NCBI RefSeq assembly: GCF_027625995.1
Contig: NZ_CP115396.1
Location: forward strand, 3,534,001 to 3,598,000
DNA length: 64,000 bases
Source: Hymenobacter yonginensis
GTDB taxonomy: Bacteria > Bacteroidota > Bacteroidia > Cytophagales > Hymenobacteraceae
Reading direction: 5' to 3'
Shown one piece after another: positions 17,401 to 25,731 of this stretch (positions within the stretch are counted from its first letter, which is position 1; every line of letters begins with the position of its first letter). A program made the position numbers and the translations under genes. The notes below the pieces were generated by a model that saw only the letters and a program-made list of their open reading frames with translations, did not search any database and was not told the origin of the DNA.

Positions 17401-18059
17401 ATGCCCTCACGCTCTTCAACCAGCACCGCTACGATGTGGTGCTGATGGACATTCAGATGCCGGGCATGGACGGCGTGGAAGCCACCCGCCAGCTCCGCCA
17501 GCACCCCGATCCGGAGCGCGCCGCCACCCCCGTACTGGCCCTGACGGCGCACGCCCTGCGCGGCGAGGCCGAACGGTTTCGGCAGGCGGGCTTCTCGGGC
17601 TACCTGTCCAAGCCGTTTCAGGAAGAGCAGCTGTTTCAGGCCATTGCCGGGGCGCTGGGCCAGCGGCCGGCGGTGCTGGTAGCCACGCCCGACGCGCCGG
17701 AGTCAGAGCCGACCGCCGCGCTTTATAGCCTGAGTGGTATCCGGCGGCTGGCCCACGGCAACGAGGAGTTTGTGCGGCGGCTGGCCCAACTGTTCATCCA
17801 GACTACGCCGCCGGCCGTGCGGGAGCTGGAGCAGCACTTGGCCGCGGCCGATTTCGAGCTGCTGGGCGCGGCCGCTCATCAGCTCAAAAGCTCCCTCGAC
17901 GGCCTGCAGATCCGGAGCCTGCACGGGCCTATCCGGCGCCTGGAGGCTGGCCGCAAAGAGCCACTTGATCTGCAGGAAGCCAAACAGCTGGTAGACCTTG
18001 TGTGTAAAGTAACGGAGCAGGTGATGGACGGCCTGCGCCTGGATTTCCCCGGACTGTAG
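14490..18059 (+). CDS. Hybrid sensor histidine kinase with five PAS domains, receiver and Hpt
   Basis: 1189 residues, no membrane segment seen, so probably a cytosolic sensor. An N-terminal coiled coil (about 5-50, rich in Gln and Leu) leads into PAS domains at about 50-160, 165-270, 285-400, 405-535 and 550-670; several carry the LGYT/LGLP PAS core and C-terminal DITERK-type linkers. HisKA follows with His694 in [15 protein letters not shown], then HATPase (about 800-920, [10 protein letters not shown] and [14 protein letters not shown]), a receiver with Asp987 ([13 protein letters not shown]) and an Hpt domain with His1130 (HQLKSS). The full phosphorelay lies in one chain and can pass phosphate to the NtrC-type regulator encoded just upstream. 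Ligand or cofactor unknown. Confidence 0.93.
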   Translation: MTSGSLSLRQLQRRLRFTQNALQAQQQEMQQLREELAQQNAAAANQVAALLQTMHTGLLVADRNRRITLLNQNYCDLLGLPQPATHYLGASMEELWIVSGQQVRNAEVLITDTVAAMRGQERSTLLMELLNGRILQQEYLPVVAQGVTQLYLLSYEDVTQQQQVLARVRELSRLAEQSPSPIICFGLDGEALYANSAANHVLQALSQPQWQSDRTFLQQQITEALQEGASRVIERPLDERFYHWTIVPLPAEQAANVYLTDITARRQAESELRHSQRFAARINDTIPAIVYLFDVQQRRMVYLNRQMEHVLGYTEEDLKSFGLEILQHLFDRQSLEAATSKQGFLAGMTDQQLSTGEYRVRHRDGSWRWIWVRSRVFLRDAQGRVQQILGSAEDITERKITEQALRQSQLLMERVAYTAPNLIYIYDLQNKRNLYCNRSIEHILGYTGAEIQALGSNVLPHLMPPSQVKLLEDHYAQVAQLADGQMLTLEYFLNHRNGSVRWMRVTDTPFERDENGRVLQLVGVGEDITRWKVADEQRRTANRRLAEQNRLFRQVIDTAPHLIYLKDRLGNYLLANKAIADLYGMTPQQIVGAQPETLPNAPGEGQRYRRQDEELLRTGKEMVLEESFIKPDGEILWFYSIKRPFLLADGSMQILGIDTNITELKRTQLDLHAAKEAAEQNAQAKQDFLANMSHEIRTPLNGILGIAGLLAKTPLDDQQNQFLRHIRYSADHLLVVINDVLAMAELGAGKIRPENIAFDVRDVLTASRELLLPRAQEKGIALELDLPPAAVPTTVLGDPHRLRQVLLNLISNAVKFTAHGRVLVSCQPLSLSAEQATLQFRVVDTGTGIAAHQLQQMFEPFMQASSSTAREYGGSGLGLSISRGLVELMGGTLTAESRLHEGSTFSFTLSFRYAAQVADAAVSRPAPAPNYRRLGARRVLLAEDNAINQFLVEALLGGWGWTLDTAGTGPDALTLFNQHRYDVVLMDIQMPGMDGVEATRQLRQHPDPERAATPVLALTAHALRGEAERFRQAGFSGYLSKPFQEEQLFQAIAGALGQRPAVLVATPDAPESEPTAALYSLSGIRRLAHGNEEFVRRLAQLFIQTTPPAVRELEQHLAAADFELLGAAAHQLKSSLDGLQIRSLHGPIRRLEAGRKEPLDLQEAKQLVDLVCKVTEQVMDGLRLDFPGL

Positions 18060-18146
18060 GCGCCTGCCCCGGCGCTGCCCACCAATGGCCACGCCGCCAG
18101 CCTGTATCTTCGCCCGCTTTCTGTCTTTACTCCTGTTGGCTGCCGC

Positions 18147-19202
18147 ATGACTCCTGTTTCGCTCGATACGCTCATTATTGGGGCCGGCCAGGCGGGCCTG
18201 GCGGCGGCCTACTACCTGCAGCAGCACGGTGTAGACTTTGCGCTGCTGGAAGAGCGCCCGGCCGTGGGCGACATCTGGGCGACGCGCTTCGACGCATTGC
18301 GGCTGTTTTCGCCGCAGTGGGCCAGCGGGCTGCCCGGCCGGCCCTGGCCGGGGCACGCGCTGCACTACCCGTCCAAGGATGAGGCCGCCGCCTACCTGCG
18401 CGACTACGCCGCACACTTCGGGTTCAGGGTGCATACCGGGCAGAAAGCCGTTTTGCTGACTGCCGACCCGGCCGGCGGCTACGTGGTGCGCACCCACACC
18501 GGCCAAGCCTACCAGGTCCGGCGCGTGATTGTGAGCACCGGCGCCTACTCCGCCCCGCGTATTCCTGCGTTTGCCGCCCAGTTGCCGGCCAGCGTGCAGC
18601 AGCTCCACAGCAGCCAGTACCGCAACCCCGCGCAGATAGCCGCCACCGGCCCCGTGGCAGTAGTAGGCAGCGGCAACTCCGCCCTGCAGATTGCCGCCGA
18701 CCTGGCCGGCAGCGGCCGCCCCGTATTTGCCGCCTTCGACGACCAGACGCCGGCCTTCCCCAACAACCAGGCTACCTGGGTGCTGCTGAAGGCTACAGGC
18801 ATGCTGCGCGTGTCGCGCTACAACGCTGCGGGCCGGGCCATGATGCACCGCCCCGAACCCATAGTGCTCGGCGACCTGCAGCGCCTGCGCCTATTTCCGA
18901 ACGCGCAGTTTATGGGCCGGGCCACCGGCGCCACGCCCGAAGGCGCGCTGCAGGGCCGTCGCGCCACCACACCGCCGCTGGCGGCCGTAGTGTGGGCCAC
19001 CGGCTTCGGCCCCGGCTTCGACTGGATCAGGCTGCCCGTTTTTGAGGCCGACGGCACGCCGCGCCACCGCTACGGCCTCACAGAAGCCCCGGGCGTGGCC
19101 TTTCTGGGGCTACCCTGGCTGAACAGCCGCAGCTCGGCCCTGATGGGCGGCGCCGGGCCCGATGCGCACCACGTGGTGGAGCGCCTGCTGGCCGTTTCCT
19201 AA
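18147..19202 (+). CDS. FAD-dependent monooxygenase / NAD(P)-binding oxidoreductase (CzcO/TrkA-like)
   Basis: 351 residues. N-terminal Rossmann FAD motif LIIGAGQAGLAAAYYL (residues 8-23), the GDIWATRFDALRLFSP segment typical of flavin monooxygenases of the Pyr_redox_3 type, and a second Rossmann motif for NADPH, VAVVGSGNSALQIAADLA (about 170-187), then WATGF near the C-terminus. Likely a soluble hydroxylase or thiol-oxidising flavoprotein; substrate unknown. It begins 87 bp after the kinase gene; a shared transcript is possible but the box TATCTTCG at 18105 suggests its own promoter. Ends with a stop at 19202. Confidence 0.85.
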   Translation: MTPVSLDTLIIGAGQAGLAAAYYLQQHGVDFALLEERPAVGDIWATRFDALRLFSPQWASGLPGRPWPGHALHYPSKDEAAAYLRDYAAHFGFRVHTGQKAVLLTADPAGGYVVRTHTGQAYQVRRVIVSTGAYSAPRIPAFAAQLPASVQQLHSSQYRNPAQIAATGPVAVVGSGNSALQIAADLAGSGRPVFAAFDDQTPAFPNNQATWVLLKATGMLRVSRYNAAGRAMMHRPEPIVLGDLQRLRLFPNAQFMGRATGATPEGALQGRRATTPPLAAVVWATGFGPGFDWIRLPVFEADGTPRHRYGLTEAPGVAFLGLPWLNSRSSALMGGAGPDAHHVVERLLAVS

Positions 19203-19396
19203 GCGGCGGCTGGCCCGATAGTGCCTGTCTTTTGCGGTGCCTGCCCGGCCGGTATATCTGTTTTCAGGAAGGCCCGAATTATACTGCAACTACTGTGGGG
19301 CTTTCGTAGTTGTATAAGCAGTTCCCGACGCCGTCATCCGGCTTGCCGATATGCAAAGACCTCGGGGTTTTTTCGCTGTTTCTAACGCACTGTAGC
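19203..19396. other. Intergenic stretch with an imperfect stem-loop
   Basis: TTATACTGCAACTAC (from 19277) and GTAGTTGTATAA (to about 19314) pair with a small bulge around TGTGGGGCTTTC; no U-run follows. Nothing else recognised. Confidence 0.4.
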
Positions 19397-19516
19397 ATGT
19401 CACTTCTGATTTTTCTGGGCGTAGCGCTTGCCACGGCCCTGGTTGTCCGTAACACCTCCACTCAGCCTAAAATGTCGCTGAAGCCAATTCCGGTTCGCGC
19501 CAGAAACCGCCGCTAG
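19397..19516 (+). CDS. Possible small membrane peptide
   Basis: 39 codons from ATG at 19397: MSLLIFLGVALATALVVRNT makes one hydrophobic helix of about 17 residues, followed by a strongly basic tail ending RVRARNRR-like (PVRARNRR). The frame stops 17 bases before a strong terminator. This is the layout of small inner membrane peptides, but short frames arise by chance and I know no homologue. Low confidence. Confidence 0.3.
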   Translation: MSLLIFLGVALATALVVRNTSTQPKMSLKPIPVRARNRR

Positions 19517-19533
19517 CCGGCCGGTTTTCGCAT

Positions 19534-19573
19534 AAAAAAAGAAGCCCCGTCTGGTTGCAGACGGGGCTTCTTT
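19534..19573. terminator. Bidirectional terminator
   Basis: AAAAAAAGAAGCCCCGTCTG-GTTG-CAGACGGGGCTTCTTT; perfect 14-bp stem. Serves the T9SS-tail gene on the minus strand and anything read from the left. Confidence 0.9.
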
Positions 19574-19616
19574 ATGGCGTTTAGGGCGAGGTCAGGGGCG
19601 CGACGCCCGCTGCACT

Positions 19617-19976
19617 TCAGCGGATAACGAGCTTGCGCATCTCGCTGGCGTTGTCGCCTTCGAGCTTCACGTAGTAGAGGCCGTTGGCAAACTTGCTCAG
19701 GTCCAGTGTTTTGGTGAACCGGTCGTTGAGCTCGGTGATGGTTTCGCGGTAGATAACCGAGCCGATGACGTTGAGCACCCGCAGCTCCAGCTTACGGCCC
19801 TCGAAGCCATTGATGGCAATGTGGACGATGCCGGTGCTGGGGTTCGGGTAGATCAGCAGGGTGCGCTCCTCGGCTGGCCGCGCGGGGCGGGCAGCGGGGC
19901 CTTTGGCGGCCTGGCTCTGCAGCGTGCTGCCGGCCAGTAGCAGGAACAGCAGAAAATAGCGTAGGAGTGGCATCAT
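19617..19976 (-). CDS. Miniature secreted protein that is almost only a T9SS sorting domain
   Basis: 119 residues: signal peptide (MMPLLRYFLLFLLLAGSTLQ, cut near SQA), a 15-residue basic/proline linker, then a complete T9SS type A domain (TLLIYPNPSTGIVHIAINGF, LELRVLNVIGSVIYRETI, FANGLYYVKLEGDNASEMRK). There is no room for a passenger domain. Upstream on the minus strand there is no broken larger frame, so I do not see a truncated gene. Small stand-alone proteins of this kind exist in Bacteroidetes, role unknown. Confidence 0.85.
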   Translation of the reverse strand: MMPLLRYFLLFLLLAGSTLQSQAAKGPAARPARPAEERTLLIYPNPSTGIVHIAINGFEGRKLELRVLNVIGSVIYRETITELNDRFTKTLDLSKFANGLYYVKLEGDNASEMRKLVIR

Positions 19977-20152
19977 AGTGAACTGTAAAGCAGGGGGATG
20001 GGCGCGAGCGGAATACTTGGTGAAACGATCAGCGCTTAATTAGGTTTGCAAAGATATTAAGCTATTCCCGAATAGATCGATAAAATATAACTCCTCTTCG
20101 ACCAACCGCCCTTTTTTAGCTTCTTTTTCAGCCTCTTACCGCACAAATCAAG

Positions 20153-21271
20153 TTGGACGTTCTCATTATCGGTGGTGGATTGGGCGGGCTGGTGGCAGCC
20201 CTGGACTTGCGTATGCGCGGCTACGCCGTGACCGTGGTGGAGCGGCAGCAGTATCCGTTTCATCGGGTGTGCGGCGAGTACATTTCCAACGAGGTGCTGC
20301 CGTATCTGCGGCGCCTTGAGGCCGACCCGGCGGTGCTGCAGCCGGCGCAGCTTACCCGCTTCTCGCTTAGCTCGCCGGCCGGCCGTACGCTGTCGGTGCC
20401 GCTGGACCTGGGCGGGTTTGGCGTGAGCCGCTACACCCTCGACCTGCACCTGTGCCGGCTGGCGGAAGCCCGCGGCGTCACGGTGCTGCAGAAAGCCACC
20501 GTCACGGCCGTGGCCTTCGAGGCGGCCACCGACAGCCACACCGTCACGCTGGCCGATGGGCGGCAGTTGGCGGCGCGCACAGTGCTGGGCGCTTTCGGCA
20601 AGCGCAGCGCCTTTGACAGGCAGTTGCAGCGGCCGTTTTTTCAGCAACGCTCGCCCTACATCGGCGTCAAGCACCACCTGCGCCTGCCCGGCTACCCCAC
20701 CGACCTGATTGCGCTGCACAACTTCGCCGACGGCTACGCCGGCATTTCGGCGGTGGAAGACAACCGGCTGTGCTTCTGCTACCTCACCACGCGCCAAAAT
20801 CTGAAGGCACAGGGCACCATTGCGCAGCTCGAAGCCAACGTACTAGCCCGTAACCCGCACCTGCGGCGCATCCTCACGGAGGCCGAGTACCTGTATCCGC
20901 AGCCCGAGGTCATCAACGAAATATCCTTTGCGCCCAAGTCGTGCGTGGAAGAGCACATGCTGCTGTGCGGCGACGCGGCGGGCCTGATTACGCCCCTCTG
21001 CGGCAACGGCATGGCCATGGCCCTGCACGGCGCGCAGCTGGCCGCCACCCACCTCCACGACTTCCTGCGGGGCCGCACCACCCGCGCCACGCTGGAAACC
21101 CGCTACCGCCACGACTGGCAGCGCCACTTCGGGCAGCGGCTGCGGGTGGGGCGGCTGGTGCAGGGCCTGTTTGGGCAGCCGGTGCTCAGCGAGGCCGTGG
21201 TGGGCGGACTGCGCTACCTGCCGGCCGCCGTGCGGGCCCTCATGCGCCGCACCCACGGGCAGCCATTCTAG
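20153..21271 (+). CDS. FAD-dependent oxidoreductase, geranylgeranyl-reductase / phenol-hydroxylase-like
   Basis: 372 residues. FAD Rossmann motif VLIIGGGLGGLVAALDLRMR at residues 3-22, RVCGEYIS after the second strand, and the group 2 flavoprotein GD motif LLCGDAAGLITPLCGNGMAM (about 262-281). The family covers geranylgeranyl reductases, halogenases and aromatic hydroxylases. Start is a TTG at 20153, placed six residues before the GxGxxG loop; no ATG lies upstream in frame. 115 bp before the type III polyketide synthase, and followed by a methyltransferase, the same three activities as srsA-srsB-srsC of Streptomyces griseus, where the flavoprotein hydroxylates an alkylresorcinol. That role is inference here. 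Confidence 0.82.
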   Translation: MDVLIIGGGLGGLVAALDLRMRGYAVTVVERQQYPFHRVCGEYISNEVLPYLRRLEADPAVLQPAQLTRFSLSSPAGRTLSVPLDLGGFGVSRYTLDLHLCRLAEARGVTVLQKATVTAVAFEAATDSHTVTLADGRQLAARTVLGAFGKRSAFDRQLQRPFFQQRSPYIGVKHHLRLPGYPTDLIALHNFADGYAGISAVEDNRLCFCYLTTRQNLKAQGTIAQLEANVLARNPHLRRILTEAEYLYPQPEVINEISFAPKSCVEEHMLLCGDAAGLITPLCGNGMAMALHGAQLAATHLHDFLRGRTTRATLETRYRHDWQRHFGQRLRVGRLVQGLFGQPVLSEAVVGGLRYLPAAVRALMRRTHGQPF

Positions 21272-21386
21272 GCTTTCCGGCCCCCGGCCCGTATACGGCT
21301 CCGCCGGCGCCGCAGCGCCGTGTAGTATTTCCGCTTTCCGCTCCCTGCCTCTTCCACACGCTACCTAATTTCGTATACTGCAGTCA

Positions 21387-22496
21387 ATGATCAGCTATTT
21401 GAGTGCCATCGGCACTGCCAACCCGCCCCACCGTCTTCTACAAGCCCAGATCGGGGATTTCATGGCCCGCGCCCTGCAGTTCGATGATGCTGACACCCGC
21501 AAGCTCCGGGCCCTGTACCGGGTGTCGGGCATCGGGCACCGCTACACCGTGCTGCCCGACTACGGCCGCGCCAATGGCGACTTCACCTTCTTCCCGAACA
21601 CGCCCGACCTGGAGCCGTTTCCGTCGGTGGGGGCGCGCATGCGGGTGTACCGGCAGGAAGCGCTGCCGCTGGCCGCCGCCGCCGCCGAAAGATGCCTGCA
21701 GCAGGCCCCGGAAGTGGCCGCCAATACCATCACGCACCTGATTTCGGTGAGTTGCACCGGCATGTATGCCCCGGGCCTCGATATTGAGCTGGTGAACCGG
21801 CTGGGGCTGCGGCCCGACATTCAGCGCACCTGCGTGAACTTCATGGGCTGCTATGCGGCCTTCAATGCCCTGAAGCTGGCCGACGCCATCTGCCGCGCCG
21901 ATGCCGGGGCCCGCGTGCTGGTGGTATGCACCGAGCTGTGCACCATTCACTTTCAGAAGCACCACGAGGAAGACCACCTGATTTCCAACGCCCTGTTCGG
22001 CGACGGCGCGGCGGCGGCGCTGGTGGTGGGCACGCCCACGGGCAGCCGGCCGCACCTAGCCATGGAAGCCTTCCACTGCGGCCTGGAGCCCGACGGCCAC
22101 GCCGACATGGCTTGGCACGTCAACGACTTCGGGTTTGAGATGACGCTGTCGTCGTACGTGCCCAAGCTGATTCAGCGTGGCATCCGCAAGCTCACCGACG
22201 ATCTGCTGCGCAACCTGCCGGTGCAGCTGGCCGACATCCGCCACTTTGCCATTCATCCGGGCGGGCGGCGCATTCTCGAAACCATCGAGCAGGAGCTGGG
22301 CCTCAGCAAGCAGGACAACGCCCCGGCCTACCACGTGCTGCGCGAGTACGGCAATATGTCGTCGGCGACGGTGCTGTTTGTGCTGCGCGAGCTGCTGGGT
22401 GGCTTCGCCGCCGCCGACGCCGGGGCGCCCATTTTGAGCTTCGCCTTCGGCCCCGGCCTCACGCTGGAAGCCATGCTTCTGCGGGTGGTGGTATAG
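21387..22496 (+). CDS. Type III polyketide synthase (chalcone/stilbene synthase superfamily)
   Basis: 369 residues, usual length. The catalytic triad is visible: Cys155 in CVNFMGCYAAFNAL, His290 in FAIHPGG, Asn323 in YGNMSS. The loop VSCTGMYAPGLDIELVNRLG and the C-terminal GPGLTLEAMLL match the family. It extends a starter acyl-CoA or fatty acyl chain with malonyl-CoA and cyclises the product, commonly to alkylresorcinols or alkylpyrones in bacteria. Lies between a flavoprotein and a methyltransferase on the same strand; together they predict a methylated, oxidised phenolic lipid. Starter and product cannot be read from sequence. Confidence 0.93.
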   Translation: MISYLSAIGTANPPHRLLQAQIGDFMARALQFDDADTRKLRALYRVSGIGHRYTVLPDYGRANGDFTFFPNTPDLEPFPSVGARMRVYRQEALPLAAAAAERCLQQAPEVAANTITHLISVSCTGMYAPGLDIELVNRLGLRPDIQRTCVNFMGCYAAFNALKLADAICRADAGARVLVVCTELCTIHFQKHHEEDHLISNALFGDGAAAALVVGTPTGSRPHLAMEAFHCGLEPDGHADMAWHVNDFGFEMTLSSYVPKLIQRGIRKLTDDLLRNLPVQLADIRHFAIHPGGRRILETIEQELGLSKQDNAPAYHVLREYGNMSSATVLFVLRELLGGFAAADAGAPILSFAFGPGLTLEAMLLRVVV

Positions 22497-22529
22497 TGGA
22501 GTGATGGGTTGGTAGGATGGCGGATTGGA

Positions 22530-22673
22530 ACGTCATTCCGAGCTTGCGAGGAATCTCGCGTGCTGACGTGGGCCTCACCCCCCGGCCCCCTCTCCCGTGG
22601 AGAGGGGGGAGCCTGACGAGTTTTCAGTGAATTACTACGCTGGCGAGATTCCTCGCAAGCTCGGAATGACGTT
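22530..22673. repeat. Dispersed repeat family A, two inverted arms around a C-rich core
   Basis: Left arm CGTCATTCCGAGCTTGCGAG + GAATCTCGCGTGCTGACG (22531-22568); right arm TGGCGAGATTCCTCGCAAGC + TCGGAATGACG (22641-22671), its reverse complement. Between them: CTCACCCCCCGGCCCCCTCT and a GGAGAGGGGGGAG partner, which itself folds. Sits between the polyketide synthase and methyltransferase genes. Confidence 0.85.
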
Positions 22674-22734
22674 CTTCCCTCGTTCCCGCCTACCCCGCCA
22701 CCCCGCCAACCCACCCATCCTCCAACCCACCATC

Positions 22735-23472
22735 ATGCCTGATTTCTCGCGCCGCGCTATTGAGGAGGAGCTGATGGACGACCTGTCGTTGGCCTCCGAC
22801 GCACTGCGGCGCAACCTCGACGAGTTGGAAACCATCAACACCTGGCTGGGGGGCTATGCGCCGGTGCTGCACGCGCTGGAGCAGCTGCGCCCGCAGCTGC
22901 CGCCGGGCCGTCCCTTGCGCCTCGCCGACCTGGGCAGCGGCGGTGGCGACACCCTGCGCCACATTGCCCGCTGGGCCCGCCGCCGCCAGATTCCGGTGGA
23001 GCTGGTCGGCATCGACGCCAACCCGTTTATGCTGCGCTACGCCGCCGATAAGGCCCGCGACTACCCGGAAATCAGCTTTCAGCAGCAGGACATCTTCTCC
23101 GAACAGTTCCGGCAACAGCCCTTCGACGTGCTGACGTGCAGCCTGTTTTGCCACCACTTCTCTGACGAAACGCTAACCGAAATGCTGGCCAGCTGGCAAG
23201 AACAGGCCGGGCTGGCCGTCATCATCAATGACCTGCACCGCCACCCGCTGGCCTACTACAGCATTAAGTGGCTCACACGCCTCCTGCGCGGCTCCCACCT
23301 CGTGCAGAACGACGCCCCCCTGTCCGTGGCCCGCGCCTTCACCGGCCCCGATTGGAAACGGCTGTTACAGCGTGCCGGAATCCGGCACTACCGCCTGCGC
23401 TGGCGCTGGGCCTTCCGTTGGCAGTTGGTTTTGACTGGGACGAGTGGATTGGAGTGGATTGGAGTAGATTGA
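22735..23472 (+). CDS. SAM-dependent methyltransferase of the type III PKS cluster
   Basis: 245 residues from ATG at 22735 (MPDFSRRAIEEELMDD); upstream in-frame codons run through the repeat element and are not counted. Class I Rossmann methyltransferase: motif I LADLGSGGGDTLRHIA, acidic strand VELVGIDANPFML, then DVLTCSLFCHHFSDETL, and INDLHRHPLAYYSIKWLTRL, a pattern shared with UbiE/ubiquinone-type C- or O-methylases acting on quinone-like lipids. The last dozen residues (GTSGLEWIGVD) run into repeat DNA and may be a worn end. Third gene of the flavoprotein/PKS/methylase trio. Confidence 0.85.
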   Translation: MPDFSRRAIEEELMDDLSLASDALRRNLDELETINTWLGGYAPVLHALEQLRPQLPPGRPLRLADLGSGGGDTLRHIARWARRRQIPVELVGIDANPFMLRYAADKARDYPEISFQQQDIFSEQFRQQPFDVLTCSLFCHHFSDETLTEMLASWQEQAGLAVIINDLHRHPLAYYSIKWLTRLLRGSHLVQNDAPLSVARAFTGPDWKRLLQRAGIRHYRLRWRWAFRWQLVLTGTSGLEWIGVD

Positions 23473-23514
23473 ACGTCATTCCGAGCGGAGCGAGGAATCT
23501 CGCTTGCTGACGTT
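23472..23514. repeat. Dispersed repeat family A, single arm
   Basis: AACGTCATTCCGAGCGGAGC followed by GAGGAATCTCGCTTGCTGACG. Begins at the stop codon of the methyltransferase. No matching second arm nearby. Confidence 0.8.
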
Positions 23515-23627
23515 GCTGCACAACCCGGCGCTCCAGAGCGGTTGTCGGAACAGTGTCAGGCAGGCATAGGCCAGCGAGATGCTTAGGTGGCGCGTTCCAT
23601 CACCCTACCAATCCACCAACCCACCAT

Positions 23628-24536
23628 CTAGCTCCACAAATCCGCTGCCACGCGGAAGGTATTGGCGTGGGCTTCCACGATGTCGATGATGCGCGGGGAA
23701 TAGCCGCCACCCATGCACACTACCACCGGCAGGCCGTGGCGGTGGCACAGCTCCAGCACAAACTCGTCGCGGAGGCGGCAGCCGGCGCGGCTCAGGGCCA
23801 GGTGGCCCAGCTTGTCGGTTTCCAGCACATCCACGCCGCTGAGGTAGAACACGAAATCGGGCTGCTGCTCTTCCAGCAGGCGGGGCAGCGTGTCGTGCAG
23901 CAGCGCCAGATACGCGGCATCGTCGGTGCCGTCGGGCAGCGGCAGGTCCAGGTCCGACTGCTCCTTGCGGTGCGGGTAATTGCGGGCGCCGTGCATGCTG
24001 AAGGTGAACACCCGCGGCTCGTGCCGGAAGATGGCCGCCGTGCCGTTGCCCTGGTGCACGTCGAGGTCCACAATCAGCACCTTGCGCACGTTGAATTCCG
24101 GGTGGGCCAGCAGGTAATCGGCGGCGGCGGCCTGGTCGTTGAGCAGGCAGAAACCTTCGCCCCGGTCGTGGAAGGCGTGGTGGGTGCCGCCCGCAATGTT
24201 GAGGGCCACACCGCCGTGCAGGGCCCGGCGTGCGCACTCCAGCGTGCCGCCCAGAATGGTTACTTCGCGCTCAAACAGCTGCGCACTCCACGGAAAGCCG
24301 GTGGCGCGCTCCTCGTGGCGCGTGAGCTGGCCGTCGCGCAGGCGCTGGTAGTAGTCGGCGGAATGAGTGCGCAGGATATCGGCTTCCGGGGGCGGCTGGG
24401 GCACGAAAAAAGCGCTTTCCGGCACTGTGCCCTCGCGCAGCAGCTGCTCCGGCAGCAGCTCATACTTGAGCATCGGGAAACGGTGGTTTTCCGGCAGCGG
24501 ATGCGCGTAGAGCGGGGCCCAGGCAATGGAAAGCAT
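23628..24536 (-). CDS. Histone-deacetylase superfamily protein (AcuC/acetylpolyamine hydrolase type)
   Basis: 302 residues, arginase-like fold. The zinc and catalytic motifs are complete: His119-His120 in GGTHHAFHDRGEGFCLLND, DLDVH (Asp157, Asp159, His161), YLSGVDVLETDKLG for the third metal ligand, and the C-terminal GGGYSPRI. These enzymes remove acyl groups from lysines or small amines; bacterial members act on acetyl-CoA synthetase or polyamines. Substrate unknown here. It follows the PKS trio but on the opposite strand, with no shared transcript. Start ATG at 24536. Confidence 0.92.
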   Translation of the reverse strand: MLSIAWAPLYAHPLPENHRFPMLKYELLPEQLLREGTVPESAFFVPQPPPEADILRTHSADYYQRLRDGQLTRHEERATGFPWSAQLFEREVTILGGTLECARRALHGGVALNIAGGTHHAFHDRGEGFCLLNDQAAAADYLLAHPEFNVRKVLIVDLDVHQGNGTAAIFRHEPRVFTFSMHGARNYPHRKEQSDLDLPLPDGTDDAAYLALLHDTLPRLLEEQQPDFVFYLSGVDVLETDKLGHLALSRAGCRLRDEFVLELCHRHGLPVVVCMGGGYSPRIIDIVEAHANTFRVAADLWS

Positions 24537-24556
24537 AGAATGAGACGATAAAAGAA

Positions 24557-24656
24557 TGTCAGGCAGAGGCGCAGCCGAAGCATCTCGCGTGCTGACTCCG
24601 GATTAGTAACTCAACATCAGTACGCGAGATGCTTCGGCTGCGCCTCTGCCTGACGT
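24557..24656. repeat. Dispersed repeat family A, two right-type arms forming a 100-base hairpin
   Basis: GTCAGGCAGAGGCGCAGCCG + AAGCATCTCGCGTGCTGA on the left and CAGTACGCGAGATGCTTCGG + CTGCGCCTCTGCCTGACG on the right are near-perfect reverse complements around a loop of about 22 bases. Confidence 0.85.
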
Positions 24657-24680
24657 AGCTCTCCGCAATAGTTACCTGCC

Positions 24681-24714
24681 AAAAACGAAAATAACCGCCG
24701 GTGGGGCGGTTATT
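24681..24714 (-). terminator. Terminator of the tRNA gene
   Basis: AATAACCGCC-CCAC-CGGCGGTTATT on the minus strand, followed by TTTTCGTTTTT. 23 bases after the tRNA. Confidence 0.75.
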
Positions 24715-24736
24715 TCGGATTCGGGGAAGGAATGCG

Positions 24737-24811
24737 TGGGGCGTACTGGGCTCGAACCAGTGACCCCTACCTTGTCGAGGTAATGCTCTGAACCAACTGA
24801 GCTAACGCCCC
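24737..24811 (-). tRNA. tRNA-Val (GAC anticodon)
   Basis: Minus strand. Acceptor arms GGGGCGT and ACGCCCC pair over 7 bp, D arm GCTC/GAGC, anticodon stem TTACC/GGTAG with loop TCGACAA (anticodon GAC), T arm CTGG TTCGAGC CCAG. Discriminator A; CCA is not encoded. Position 33 is C instead of the near-universal U. 75 nt. Confidence 0.93.
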
Positions 24812-24841
24812 GCAATCCTTCTGGCGGCGGCCGGAAAGCGC

Positions 24842-24849
24842 CAAAGATA
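24842..24849 (-). promoter_or_regulatory. -7 box of the tRNA-Val promoter
   Basis: TATCTTTG on the minus strand matches TAnnTTTG, 31 bases before the tRNA 5' end. No clean -33 box seen. Confidence 0.5.
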
Positions 24850-25011
24850 GCAGCCGTTTTTACACTTGCTGCTTTGCATCCCATAAAAATTTACAACCTC
24901 GATGCGGTGGCCGCGTATCCTTGCCTGCTGCTGCCGCTAAAGCGGCGGCAGAAAGCACCGGCCCCAGCCGGCCATTCTGTTCCCCCAGTCCTCCGATTTC
25001 TAACTATCCTC

Positions 25012-25704
25012 ATGAACAAACTACCTGTACTCCTCGCACTTGGCTGCGCTTCGTTCACGGCCGCTCAGGCCCAGCAGACGCCCGGCGGCTCGATGTCGTC
25101 TACCAGCTACTCGCCTGGTACCAGCGACTCGCGCAACAACGGTTTCGGCGTAAAAGCCGGCTTCAACTTGGCTGACCTGCGTGGCGGCGACAAAGGTGCT
25201 TATAAAGACCTTTCGAGCCTGAAAAGCTACCACGCTGGCCTGTATGCCCAGTTCGGCCTCAACGACAAAGTGTCGATTCAGCCTGAATTCCTGTTTACCC
25301 GTAAGGGCTTCGACGCGCAGCAGTTCTCTATCTCGGGTTCGAACGTAGGCCAAGCTAATGGCCAGGTACGCGAAACCCGCCTCGACTACCTGCAGGTGCC
25401 CGTGCTGTTCGTGTATAACTTCCTCGACAACGTGAGCCTGCACGTAGGTCCGCAGGCTTCGCTGCTGGTGAAAGCCAAGTATGCCGGCGAAGAGCGCCAG
25501 ATTTCCAGCGTTGGCCTCAACAGCCTGGAGTATGGCGTAGTGGGCGGCTTGGAGGCCCGCGTCGGCCCGGCCCGCGTAGGTGCCCGCTACGACTTGGGCT
25601 TGTCGGACATCTACAACGACCCTAAAGACGCCGGCGCTTCCGCCTACGACAACGTGAAAAACGGGGTCTTCCAGGTGTACTTGGGAGTTGGCATCAATAA
25701 CTAA
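25012..25704 (+). CDS. Outer membrane beta-barrel protein (OMP_b-brl_2 / PorT-like)
   Basis: 230 residues. Signal peptide MNKLPVLLALGCASFTAAQA, cut before QQ. After a Ser/Thr-rich linker the mature chain alternates amphipathic strands: GFGVKAGFNLADL, SYHAGLYAQFGL, VSIQPEFLFTRKG, RLDYLQVPVLFVYNF, VSLHVGPQASLLV, LEYGVVGGLEARVG, and a last strand GVFQVYLGVGINN. This is the eight-stranded porin_family barrel common in Bacteroidetes; it is not known to form an open pore. Single gene with terminator behind it. Start by the signal peptide. Confidence 0.88.
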   Translation: MNKLPVLLALGCASFTAAQAQQTPGGSMSSTSYSPGTSDSRNNGFGVKAGFNLADLRGGDKGAYKDLSSLKSYHAGLYAQFGLNDKVSIQPEFLFTRKGFDAQQFSISGSNVGQANGQVRETRLDYLQVPVLFVYNFLDNVSLHVGPQASLLVKAKYAGEERQISSVGLNSLEYGVVGGLEARVGPARVGARYDLGLSDIYNDPKDAGASAYDNVKNGVFQVYLGVGINN

Positions 25705-25731
25705 GCACCCGCTTTCGGGTTATTTGCCTCG

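Noticed and set aside
24672-24884. 70-codon frame on the minus strand containing EHYLDKVGVTGSSPV
   Set aside because: It is the translation of the tRNA-Val gene, a common false gene.
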